The notes under the pieces were generated by a model. It searched no databases and was not told where the DNA came from. It worked only from the letters and a program-made list of their open reading frames with translations. Of a stretch of DNA of 64,000 bases, positions 23,168 through 31,260 are shown piece after piece. Each line of letters starts with the position of its first letter. Position 1 is the first letter of the stretch. This DNA is from CAYPZL01 sp964415045 (GTDB lineage Bacteria; Planctomycetota; Phycisphaerae; Sedimentisphaerales; Anaerobacaceae). Location of the stretch: contig CAYPZL010000007.1 in the NCBI GenBank assembly GCA_964415045.1, positions 5,071 to 69,070 on the forward strand. The letters are read 5' to 3'. The position numbers and the translations under genes were made by a program.

Positions 23168-25747
23168 ATGATGGCAGGACGGCCCAAAAGCAGACGGTGC
23201 AGGGAGGCGGGTTTGAGAGGCTCGGCCCTTATTCTGACGGTGGTTCTGACGAGTCTCCTGGCGATCGTGGGCGTTCTCTTCGTGATGGCCGTACGCATCG
23301 ACAAGATGGGCAGCGCGGCCGCGGCCGAGAGTCGGGAGCTCAATTTTGCCGTCGATACGCTGGTCGCACAGATCATCGAAACGCTCGTCGAAGATGTGCC
23401 CGGTGTGGACGACCGGCAGGAATACTACGATTTTCCCGATGCCAACAACCCGTGGCTGGCGGAATTGGAGCCGTATAAGTCCGGGTCCGACTACTACTGG
23501 CGGCGGATCAGCGATCTGGCCGGCGCCCTGACCGGTGAGGAGACGGACGTGGAGATCCGGATCGTCGGCGAGCACGAGGCGATCGACCTCAGCGACACGG
23601 GAACCAACGCGGATGCCGACGGCGACGGAGTGGGGGATTCCCGCTGGTTCGAGGTGCCTGGAATCGTCTCGAGCAAGGGCCGGCCGATCTACGCGGCCGT
23701 GCGTATCGTCGACAACGGCGGCATGCTCAACGTGAACACCCATTGGAAGTTCGTCCACAATCATCCCGATCCCAACCAGGTGGACGGAACCAGCCAGCTC
23801 CAGATCAATGCGGCGGCGCTCGGCGTCGATCCGGCCGACTTCTGGACGTCGAAGGAGGAGGACGCCGCCAGGGCGCTGCAGCGGGCCCGCACCAACGGCG
23901 CCGACGACGGCACGATGACCGGCCTGGCCGGCTACGAAGCCGGCGTCATCTGGACGTACGGAGAGCCCGATCTTGATCGCTATTCACCGTTCGATTTGTC
24001 GGACGAGCTGGAGCTGCGCTATCGATACCTGCTGAACCACACCGATCTCGATATGCGCCTGGAACAGTGGGGCCGATTTCGACAGAATACGATCTCCACG
24101 CCGGTGGATGGTGGAACGGGCGAGCTGGACCAGTGGTACATTCGGGCCACCGGGCGGGGGCCGGCGGGAGAGGCCGACCCGAATTACGCGTATCGCCATG
24201 TCGCCACCATTCACAGCATGGACCGGATCATCATGCCCAGGCCGCTGCGGACCTCGTCGGGCGTCGAGTTTCGCAAGATGGTCAATGTCAATACCGCCGA
24301 CCAGGACCGTTTGCGTCAGGTGGTCAAGGCCGCCTTGTTGGAGGCGGATCCGAATTTGACCGATGAGCGAGTCGCCGCGCAGATCGTGGCGAACCTGGTG
24401 GACTTCATCGACGACGATTCGCAGATCACCGAGATCGACGAGTGGAGCTCCGCCATCTATGGATTCGAGCGGCCGTGCGTCTATATCTCCGAGTTGGCCT
24501 ATCGCGAGGTAAAAGACAGTTCGGGCACCTCGCACAAATCCTATGCGATTGAACTGCACAAGCCGTACTTCGAGGATGACGATCCGTTATCGAGCGAATG
24601 GCAGCTCAAGATCTCCAGCCCCTTGGGTGATGATCAGTTTCAGACCATAACCTGGTCGGGGACGCGGCGCTTCCATGTGCTTCGACTGGAAGATGTGGCT
24701 GCCCCTCTGACGGTCAACTTCGGTGATCCGCTGGAACCGACGGATACCATGTCTCAGTATGGATACGATCCGAGCGGCTACCAGAAGGCCGTCCAGGACG
24801 CCAATGACATCAAATTCGACACGCAGTCCACCATTGAATTGCAGCGGAAGATGGGTAAGCGTGCCGACAATTGGCAAACGGTTGATTACCTGAAGGTCCC
24901 TGCCGGCTGGATCAGAGACGATGGTGTGCCCCGCAGCGTCGAACGGGACATCTCGCCGCACAAGTGCATTCGCGCTCTGTGGGCCACGGCCGCGAAGAGC
25001 CCGCCGACGCTCGGACAAATGAACAGCTTCGTGGACGAGGACACCGGGCTCGTTCAGGCTCACCCCGCCGACGCGCCTCTGACCAACATCGGGCAGTTGG
25101 GCATGGTCTTCGCCAAGAGCGCGTATGACGTGGCCAAGCGCAGCACGGCCGCCGATCTGCTTCTCGATTTGCGCGCGCCGAAGTATGTGCATCTGTTCAA
25201 GTATCTTACGGTCATGGACCCGACCGAGCACATCCGGGGCGGCAGCTCCCGAGAGACCCGTGTCAAGGGCCGCGTTAACATCAATACGGCTCCGGCCTTC
25301 GTGCTGGCCCAGCTTCCCTGGATGCAATACAAGGATGGCTCTCTCTTCGAGAGGGCGCGTGCCGTCGTGGACTACCGCAGCGACAGAGGTGCATTCGAGA
25401 CGATTGCCGAGCTGATGCAGGTCACGGCCCTGCACAGCCTGGCTTTCGACGGAGACGACAATCAGCCTCGTGTGGAGCCGTCCTCTGGGAATTTTCTGCC
25501 CGGGCCTGACGTGATCGAACCCCCCGACACCGCCCTCGACGATTTCGAAGAACGCGACCTGATCTTCACGCGCATCAGCGACCTGATTACCGTTCGCAGC
25601 GACGTGTTCACCGCGTACATCCTGGTCCGCATCGGCACGGACGGCCCACAGCGGCGGATGATGGCGATCTTCGACCGCAGCGACGTGCTTGCATCCGACG
25701 ACGACGTCGAGGTGATGGTCGTGTATCAGGTGCCCGACCCGCGGTAG
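23168..25747 (+). CDS. Very long GspK-like minor pseudopilin with two HhH/SAM-like segments
   Basis: 859 residues against about 320 for classic GspK. The N-terminus is GSALILTVVLTSLLAIVGVLFVMAV after an Arg-rich leader; like other GspK proteins it lacks the canonical Glu5. IRIVDNGGMLNVNTHWKF (about 178-195) and two NTA-type segments, MVNVNTADQDRLRQ (about 373) and RVNINTAPAFVLAQLP (about 700), match the GspK alpha-domain signature (INxNTA). The second is followed by VVDYRSDRGAFETIAELM, the usual partner. It therefore seems to carry a duplicated domain. The 3' end overlaps the convergent IMPase gene by 22 bp. Confidence 0.8.
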   Translation: MMAGRPKSRRCREAGLRGSALILTVVLTSLLAIVGVLFVMAVRIDKMGSAAAAESRELNFAVDTLVAQIIETLVEDVPGVDDRQEYYDFPDANNPWLAELEPYKSGSDYYWRRISDLAGALTGEETDVEIRIVGEHEAIDLSDTGTNADADGDGVGDSRWFEVPGIVSSKGRPIYAAVRIVDNGGMLNVNTHWKFVHNHPDPNQVDGTSQLQINAAALGVDPADFWTSKEEDAARALQRARTNGADDGTMTGLAGYEAGVIWTYGEPDLDRYSPFDLSDELELRYRYLLNHTDLDMRLEQWGRFRQNTISTPVDGGTGELDQWYIRATGRGPAGEADPNYAYRHVATIHSMDRIIMPRPLRTSSGVEFRKMVNVNTADQDRLRQVVKAALLEADPNLTDERVAAQIVANLVDFIDDDSQITEIDEWSSAIYGFERPCVYISELAYREVKDSSGTSHKSYAIELHKPYFEDDDPLSSEWQLKISSPLGDDQFQTITWSGTRRFHVLRLEDVAAPLTVNFGDPLEPTDTMSQYGYDPSGYQKAVQDANDIKFDTQSTIELQRKMGKRADNWQTVDYLKVPAGWIRDDGVPRSVERDISPHKCIRALWATAAKSPPTLGQMNSFVDEDTGLVQAHPADAPLTNIGQLGMVFAKSAYDVAKRSTAADLLLDLRAPKYVHLFKYLTVMDPTEHIRGGSSRETRVKGRVNINTAPAFVLAQLPWMQYKDGSLFERARAVVDYRSDRGAFETIAELMQVTALHSLAFDGDDNQPRVEPSSGNFLPGPDVIEPPDTALDDFEERDLIFTRISDLITVRSDVFTAYILVRIGTDGPQRRMMAIFDRSDVLASDDDVEVMVVYQVPDPR

Positions 25748-26571
25748 TGGGGCCACTGGGTCTTGATGAGTTCCAGCAATTTGGCATGCACCTTTTTGTT
25801 GCCCGCCAGGACGTGCGAGGCCTGGGCTTCATAGTGCTCCAGGTCGATCGGGAAGATCTTCTCGCCCAGCCAGTTGGTGACCACGCCGCCGGCCGCCTCG
25901 ACGACGGCGGCGCCGCCGGCGATATCCCACAGCTTCGGCGCGCAGACGACGGTGGCCACGAGCCCTCCCGTGCCGACGTAGGCCAATTGCAGCGCCGTGG
26001 TGCCCAGGTTGCGGAAACGCGATTGCTTCATGATCTGGGCGACCCAGGCGGGCAGGGGATCGTCGAAATGGCTGTCCAGTCCCACGCTGGCGAACTTCGT
26101 GACGTCTTCTTCGCTGACAACGATGCGCCGGCCGTTGAGCTGGGCCTCGCCTCCCTTGACCGCCGTGAACATGGAATCGGTCGCGGGGTCGAACACCACG
26201 CCCACAACCGGCTCGCCCGCAAACATCGCCGCGATGCTCACGGTGAAGATCGGGATTCCGTGGGCGAAGTTGTTGGTCCCGTCGATGGGGTCGATGGCCC
26301 ACCACAAAGCCGGTTCGGTTCGGGGCGCCTGCTTGAAAATCCTGCCCTGCTCGCCTTCCTCGCCGATGATGCCGTGATCGGGGTAGGTCTCTTTGATCCG
26401 CCGCACGATGATCTGCTGACACTGTGCGTCGGCCTGCGTGACCAGCTCGTTCTCGCTCTTCCGGACCGCCTTGACGTAGCGGATCTCTTCCATGGCGTGC
26501 TGCCCGCCGAGACGCGCCGCGACGACGGCCGTTTCCAGGAGCTGGCTCAAGTCTTTCTGTTCCAGTGGCAT
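25726..26571 (-). CDS. Inositol monophosphatase-family phosphatase
   Basis: 281 residues with all lithium-sensitive phosphatase motifs: IIGEEGEQG (metal Glu), WAIDPIDGTNNFAHGIP and LWDIAGGAAVVEAAGGVVTN. It may hydrolyse inositol-1-phosphate, related sugar phosphates or 3'-phosphoadenosine-5'-phosphate; the family does not settle this from sequence. ATG at 26571 has AAGG eight bases upstream, so it is preferred to an ATG 18 bp earlier. It is divergent from the DUF2752 gene, and the two share overlapping -10 boxes. Confidence 0.88.
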   Translation of the reverse strand: MPLEQKDLSQLLETAVVAARLGGQHAMEEIRYVKAVRKSENELVTQADAQCQQIIVRRIKETYPDHGIIGEEGEQGRIFKQAPRTEPALWWAIDPIDGTNNFAHGIPIFTVSIAAMFAGEPVVGVVFDPATDSMFTAVKGGEAQLNGRRIVVSEEDVTKFASVGLDSHFDDPLPAWVAQIMKQSRFRNLGTTALQLAYVGTGGLVATVVCAPKLWDIAGGAAVVEAAGGVVTNWLGEKIFPIDLEHYEAQASHVLAGNKKVHAKLLELIKTQWPHYRGSGT

Positions 26572-26592
26572 AAGGGCTACCTTCAGCATTGG

Positions 26593-26621
26593 TTGACACG
26601 ATTACCCGGGTGTCCTATTCT
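26593..26621 (+). promoter_or_regulatory. Predicted promoter of the DUF2752 gene
   Basis: Perfect TTGACA (26593-26598), 17-bp spacer, TATTCT (26616-26621). The -10 ends 9 nt before the ATG at 26631 and no ribosome site lies between, so the transcript should be leaderless or nearly so. Confidence 0.65.
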
Positions 26622-26645
26622 ACCGTTGTCATGTGCGAACGCCAA
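26617..26645 (-). promoter_or_regulatory. Predicted promoter of the IMPase gene, overlapping the divergent one
   Basis: On the minus strand TTGGCG (26640-26645), 17-bp spacer, TAGAAT (26617-26622). Its -10 coincides with the -10 of the divergent promoter, so the two cannot be occupied at once. Confidence 0.5.
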
Positions 26646-27098
26646 CAGACAAATGCGAGCGGTGTGACCCGCAGGGCCTCGGCGCGGGAGCGGCAGGTGT
26701 CGGCCCTGATCGTTCTGGGGACGGTGCTTTGCTTTGGCACCTTGGCGTTGTTGCAGAAGCTTCACTTCGACTTCGGGCTGCTCTTCGGCCCTTGCGGGAT
26801 GAAGCAGCGGACGGGCCTGCCGTGTCCGACCTGTGGCATGACGACGTCCGTGCTGGCTTTTGCCCGCGGAGAAATATTTTTGGCGTTTTACGTTCAGCCG
26901 GCGGCGGCTTTTTTGTGCTCGCTACTGGTGGCTGGGGCATTTTTCGCTTTTCTGGCCGGTGTTTTCGGCGTATATTTCAGCGTCTTCGATCGGGTGCTGG
27001 CTACGGTCCGAATCAGAGATGTGATGGTGGGTTTGCTCGTTGTGCTGGCGGCGGGCTGGGCCGTGACCCTGGTTCGGGCGCTGGCCGCCCAGACCTGA
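26631..27098 (+). CDS. DUF2752 family membrane protein
   Basis: 155 residues with three hydrophobic segments (about 27-42, 83-115 and 133-150) and the family signature GLPCPTCGMTTSVLAFARGE (about 61-80), where the CPxCG motif may bind metal or serve a redox role. The biochemical function of the family is not established. ATG at 26631 is the first start inside the predicted transcript. It is followed after 41 bp by serA on the same strand, which is probably incidental. Confidence 0.8.
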   Translation: MCERQQTNASGVTRRASARERQVSALIVLGTVLCFGTLALLQKLHFDFGLLFGPCGMKQRTGLPCPTCGMTTSVLAFARGEIFLAFYVQPAAAFLCSLLVAGAFFAFLAGVFGVYFSVFDRVLATVRIRDVMVGLLVVLAAGWAVTLVRALAAQT

Positions 27099-27139
27099 TG
27101 TAATCAACCAATGGATACGAAAATTCTTGGAAGGCTGCC

Positions 27140-28729
27140 ATGATCAAAGTCCTGATCACAGACAAACTGGCCCAGGAAGGGATCGATCTGATTAACGCTG
27201 CCGAGGGGGCGGAAGCCGTCGTCAAGACCGGCATCAGCGCCGATGAGCTGGCCGGGATCATTGGCGAATATGACGGCCTGATCATTCGCAGCGGGACGAA
27301 GGTGACGGCCAAGGTGCTGGAAAATCCCGGCCGGCTCAAGGGTGTCGCCCGCGCCGGCGTCGGTGTGGACAACATCGATATCCCCGCGGCCACGCGCAAA
27401 GGGATCATCGTGATGAACACTCCCGGGGGCAACACGCTCAGCGCCGCCGAGCACACCATGGCGCTGATGCTGTCCATGAGCCGCAACGTGGTGCCCGCCT
27501 GCAACAGCCTCAAGGCCGGAGCCTGGGATCGCAAGAAGTACATGGGCAATCAGCTCAACAACAAGGTCCTCGGTGTCATCGGTCTCGGTCGCATCGGTAT
27601 GGCGGTGGTGAAAATGGCCCGCGGGTTCAATATGAAGATCCTCGGCTACGATCCGCTGGCGGCCCCCACCGACGCCGAGCAAGCGGGCGTGGAGGTGACC
27701 GACGATCTCGAGCGGATCTTTCGCGAAGCCGACTACATCACGGTTCACGTGCCGCGAAACGAGCAGACGCTGAACATGATCGGCGCCGACCAGATCGCCA
27801 TGATGAAACCGACCGTGCGGCTGGTCAACTGCGCTCGGGGCGGGATCGTCAACGAGGACGCCCTGTACGACGCGCTGGCGAACGAGCGCATTGCCGGGGC
27901 GGCCCTGGACGTGTTTTCCCAGGAGCCGCCAGAGAACCGGCGCTTCGCCGAGCTCGGCAATTGCCTGGTCACGCCGCATCTGGGAGCCAGCACGGAGGAG
28001 GCCCAGGTGGAGGTGGCCGTCGAGGCGGCGGAGATTCTGCTCGATGCGATCAAGGGCGGACCGTGGCGAAATGCGCTGAACGCTCCGGCGGCCGCCGGCG
28101 CCATGCCGCCGTTGGTCAGCCGCTACGCCGACCTGGCGCGTCGCGTCGGCGTGTTGCTCAGCACCATCGCCCCGGGCAACATCAAAGAAATTCAGGTCCA
28201 GTATCGCGGTTCGATCGCCGGCATGGCGGTCGAGCCGGTCACGTTGAATTTCGCGATGGGGTTGCTGCAAAAGCACTTCGACATGCCCCTGAATCTGGTC
28301 AACACGCCGGTTCTCGCCAAGGAGCGCGGCATCAGCATCGACGAGACGAAGAACACGGAGCCCAAAGACGTGGCCTCCAGCTTCGCTGCGACGGTTGTCA
28401 CGAACAAGGTCAGGAGAACGGTCAGAGGTTCGGTCTTCGGCGAGACGCTGCTGCGCATCATCGAGATCGACGGATTCAACATCGAGATGACGCCCCAGGG
28501 AGCGGCGCTGGTGATTTTCAACGACGACAAGCCCGGCGTCATCGGCTCCGTGGGATCTGTGTGCGGCAAGCACGGCATTAACATCTGCACGATGGGTGTC
28601 GGTCAGAAGCTGGAGGAGCAGAAGGCTGTCCTGGCGGTGAGCCTGAACAGGGCGCCCGACGACGAAACCGTTCAGGAACTCGGTCAGCTCGATTTTATCA
28701 ACGAGATGTACGTGTGCATGCTGGATTGA
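27140..28729 (+). CDS. serA: D-3-phosphoglycerate dehydrogenase
   Basis: 529 residues, the long form of SerA. The catalytic and NAD domains show VARAGVGVDNIDIPAAT, the Rossmann motif VIGLGRIGMAVV (about 150), LVNCARGGIVNEDAL and the catalytic pair in PHLGASTEEAQ. An allosteric substrate-binding domain (about 320-450) and a C-terminal ACT domain (about 458-529, VIFNDDKPGVIGSVGSVCGKHGINI) suggest feedback control by serine. It catalyses the first step of serine biosynthesis. AAGG lies upstream of the ATG. Confidence 0.96.
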   Translation: MIKVLITDKLAQEGIDLINAAEGAEAVVKTGISADELAGIIGEYDGLIIRSGTKVTAKVLENPGRLKGVARAGVGVDNIDIPAATRKGIIVMNTPGGNTLSAAEHTMALMLSMSRNVVPACNSLKAGAWDRKKYMGNQLNNKVLGVIGLGRIGMAVVKMARGFNMKILGYDPLAAPTDAEQAGVEVTDDLERIFREADYITVHVPRNEQTLNMIGADQIAMMKPTVRLVNCARGGIVNEDALYDALANERIAGAALDVFSQEPPENRRFAELGNCLVTPHLGASTEEAQVEVAVEAAEILLDAIKGGPWRNALNAPAAAGAMPPLVSRYADLARRVGVLLSTIAPGNIKEIQVQYRGSIAGMAVEPVTLNFAMGLLQKHFDMPLNLVNTPVLAKERGISIDETKNTEPKDVASSFAATVVTNKVRRTVRGSVFGETLLRIIEIDGFNIEMTPQGAALVIFNDDKPGVIGSVGSVCGKHGINICTMGVGQKLEEQKAVLAVSLNRAPDDETVQELGQLDFINEMYVCMLD

Positions 28730-28790
28730 CGGGCAGGCGGCAGCTCGTTCGGGCGCTTCCGGGGACGGGGGCGTACGGTCGTTTGGGAAA

Positions 28791-30194
28791 GTGAGCACCA
28801 TGGACCAGTATCTGATCATCAGCGTCAGCGGGATGCGTGGCATCGTGGGGGACAACCTCACGCCTGCCATCGCGGCCGAGTACGGCTGCGCCTTCGGTAC
28901 CTTCCTCCGCGCCCAGACCGGGAGCGAAAAGAAACGTCTCCGTGTCTGCATGGGGCGGGATTCGCGCGTGAGCGGGCCGATGCTCATGTCGGCCATGGCC
29001 GCCGGTCTGTGTGCGACCGGTGTTGACGTTGTGGACCTGGGCCTCGTGACCACCCCGAGCGTCGGCGTCATGGTTCGAGAACTGGGCTGCGAGGGCGGTG
29101 TGGTTATCACGGCCTCGCACAACCCGATTCCCTACAATGGGATCAAGCTGCTGCTCGGTAACGGCATGGCCCCGCCGCCGGCCACTGCGGCGGCGCTGAA
29201 GCAGTTGTACCTGGAGAAACGTTTTCGGCTCGTTGATTCGCCCGCCTGCGGGAGGATCGTTCCCAACGTGGAAACCGATCGCATCCACGTTGAGAAGGTT
29301 CTGGCGATTGTGGATGCACAACAGATCGCCGGCAAGCGGTACAAAATCGTGCTGGATAGTGTGAACGGCGCCGGCGCGGGGATCACAAAAAAACTGCTGA
29401 GCCGACTTGGCTGCACCGTGGTTGCTTTCAACGACGAGCCTACCGGGTTGTTTGCACACGAGCCCGAGCCCACGGCCGCAAATCTGACCGAGCTGTGCGA
29501 ACGCGTCAAGGGGGAAAGCGCAGATCTGGGATTTGCCCAGGACCCTGACGCCGATCGCCTGGCGATTGTGGATGAGCAGGGGACGTATATCGGTGAAGAG
29601 TACACTCTTGCGTTGGCGGCCCGGCATGCGTTTGCCCATCGCAGCGGCACGGCCGCGGCCAACCTGTCCACGTCGCGGATGATCGACGACGTTGCCGAAC
29701 GGGCCGGCGGACGCGTCATTCGCACGCCCGTCGGAGAGGCCAACGTCGCCCGGGCCATGCTCGAACATGACTGCATCATCGGCGGCGAAGGCAACGGCGG
29801 CGTCATCGATTTGCGCGTCGGCCCGGTGCGCGACAGCCTGGTCGGAATCGCTCTCGTCTTGCAGTTGATGGCCGAGACGGGTCAGAGTATCAGCCAACTG
29901 CGACGAGAGATCGGGGGTTATTGTATGCAGAAAGACAAATTCGCCGCCGACGCCGACCTGGCCCGCTTGATCATGGAGTCGGCGAAAATGAAGTTCGCAG
30001 ACGCGAAACTCAATACCGCCGACGGCTGCCGATTCGACTTTGAAGACGGGTGGATCCACTTGCGCACGAGCAATACGGAGCCCGTCATGCGGATGATCAT
30101 CGAGGCCCGAGACGAGTCCGTCGCGCGGCGATATACTGACAGTGTTATGGAAATACGCACGTCGGTGCTGGAACACAACCGTGGCCCAACGTAA
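28791..30194 (+). CDS. Phosphoglucosamine mutase / phosphomannomutase family protein
   Basis: 467 residues of the alpha-D-phosphohexomutase superfamily. Visible are the N-terminal SVSGMRGIVGDNLTP, the phosphoserine loop VVITASHNPIPYNGIK (Ser about 109), the magnesium loop DPDADRLA (about 245) and the phosphate-binding RTSNTEPVMR near the C-terminus. GlmM-type activity (glucosamine-6-P to glucosamine-1-P for cell wall or LPS precursors) is most likely, but phosphomannomutase is possible. The start may be GTG at 28791 or ATG at 28800. The downstream cation transporter overlaps its 3' end. Confidence 0.88.
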   Translation: MSTMDQYLIISVSGMRGIVGDNLTPAIAAEYGCAFGTFLRAQTGSEKKRLRVCMGRDSRVSGPMLMSAMAAGLCATGVDVVDLGLVTTPSVGVMVRELGCEGGVVITASHNPIPYNGIKLLLGNGMAPPPATAAALKQLYLEKRFRLVDSPACGRIVPNVETDRIHVEKVLAIVDAQQIAGKRYKIVLDSVNGAGAGITKKLLSRLGCTVVAFNDEPTGLFAHEPEPTAANLTELCERVKGESADLGFAQDPDADRLAIVDEQGTYIGEEYTLALAARHAFAHRSGTAAANLSTSRMIDDVAERAGGRVIRTPVGEANVARAMLEHDCIIGGEGNGGVIDLRVGPVRDSLVGIALVLQLMAETGQSISQLRREIGGYCMQKDKFAADADLARLIMESAKMKFADAKLNTADGCRFDFEDGWIHLRTSNTEPVMRMIIEARDESVARRYTDSVMEIRTSVLEHNRGPT

Positions 30195-31080
30195 CAAGAA
30201 CGACAGAGCCGCACGTCAGATCCGATCCGTTACCTGCCTCGGCATCGTGGTCAACCTGTTTCTCTCGGCGATTAAGCTGGCAATCGGCTTGCTGGTTTCT
30301 TCGTTGGCCCTGGTGGCCGATGGCATACACTCACTGAGCGATCTGGCGACGGACGTGGCAGTGCTGCTCGGTTCGCATTTTGCCGCCAAGGAGCCTGACG
30401 CGACCCATCCCTACGGCCACGGTCGGATTGAAACCTTTTCTGCAGTCCTGATTGCTGGCGTGCTGATGGCGGTCGGAGGGACGATGGTGTACAAAGCCAC
30501 CGTATCGATCGCCCTGAACGAAACGAGCGTGCCCCACTGGGGCATTTTCGCGGCGGCTGTGGCTTCGATTGTGGGAAAGGAAGCCTTGTACCGGATCACG
30601 CGCCAAGTGGCCGTAAAGTCGCATAGTACGGCACTTTATGCCAACGCGTGGCACCACCGCAGCGATGCGCTGAGTTCCGTGGCCGTGTTGGCGGGCTACT
30701 TTCTGCTGAAGTTCGGCTTTGACCATGGCGACCAGTTGGCGGCCGTCGCCGTCGGCTTGATGGTTATGTTCGTAGGTGTCAAAATCATCGGCGATTGCTT
30801 GAAAGAGTTGACCGAAGGGGCCGTGGATCCGGACACCATCGAGCACATCAAGGAAGTGATCAACTCCAACGCGGCGATCCGTCAGTGGCATCGGCTCCGA
30901 ACGCGGACCGTGGGCCGTGAGGTTTTTCTGGACGTGCATATTCTGGTCGATCCGACGCTTGACGTGGCGGCCGCCCATGAGATCTCGGAAAAGCTCGAAA
31001 AAACGCTCGATGAGGAGATTGTCCGACCGGTAAACATCACCGTGCACATAGAGCCGGATTTGCCTACATTTCGAAAGTGA
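30181..31080 (+). CDS. Cation diffusion facilitator (CDF) family efflux protein
   Basis: 299 residues from GTG at 30181, overlapping the mutase by 14 bp; an upstream GTG at 30142 is possible. Six membrane segments are expected. The metal site residues are in ALVADGIHSLSDLATD (HxxxD) and YANAWHHRSDALSS (HxxxD), and HPYGHGRIET is the family loop. The cytoplasmic C-terminal domain ends VNITVHIEPDLP. It likely exports zinc, iron or manganese across the inner membrane; selectivity cannot be assigned. Confidence 0.9.
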   Translation: MAQRNKNDRAARQIRSVTCLGIVVNLFLSAIKLAIGLLVSSLALVADGIHSLSDLATDVAVLLGSHFAAKEPDATHPYGHGRIETFSAVLIAGVLMAVGGTMVYKATVSIALNETSVPHWGIFAAAVASIVGKEALYRITRQVAVKSHSTALYANAWHHRSDALSSVAVLAGYFLLKFGFDHGDQLAAVAVGLMVMFVGVKIIGDCLKELTEGAVDPDTIEHIKEVINSNAAIRQWHRLRTRTVGREVFLDVHILVDPTLDVAAAHEISEKLEKTLDEEIVRPVNITVHIEPDLPTFRK

Positions 31081-31184
31081 GGTTGTCATTGCCACCGGAC
31101 TGGCTGCCGGCGATTTGGCCCCGGGCCCGGTTGCGGCGGAAACCCGGCAAATGTTGCACTTTTGCTCTCTTGGCAAGAATAGAG

Positions 31185-31213
31185 TTGAACTCCCGGTTCG
31201 GATGGCATACAAT
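31185..31213 (+). promoter_or_regulatory. Predicted promoter of the acyl-CoA synthetase operon
   Basis: TTGAAC (31185-31190), 17-bp spacer, TACAAT (31208-31213), about 47 nt before the ATG at 31261. It lies in the 180-bp gap after the cation transporter and could serve all three rightward genes. Confidence 0.6.
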
Positions 31214-31260
31214 CGCCCACTTTTCGGAGGGATCGTGCAAAAGAAAGGACATAGAGTCAC

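Noticed and set aside
31141..31165. Sigma-54 promoter before the acyl-CoA synthetase
   Set aside because: GG and GC dinucleotides are 8 rather than 10 bases apart.
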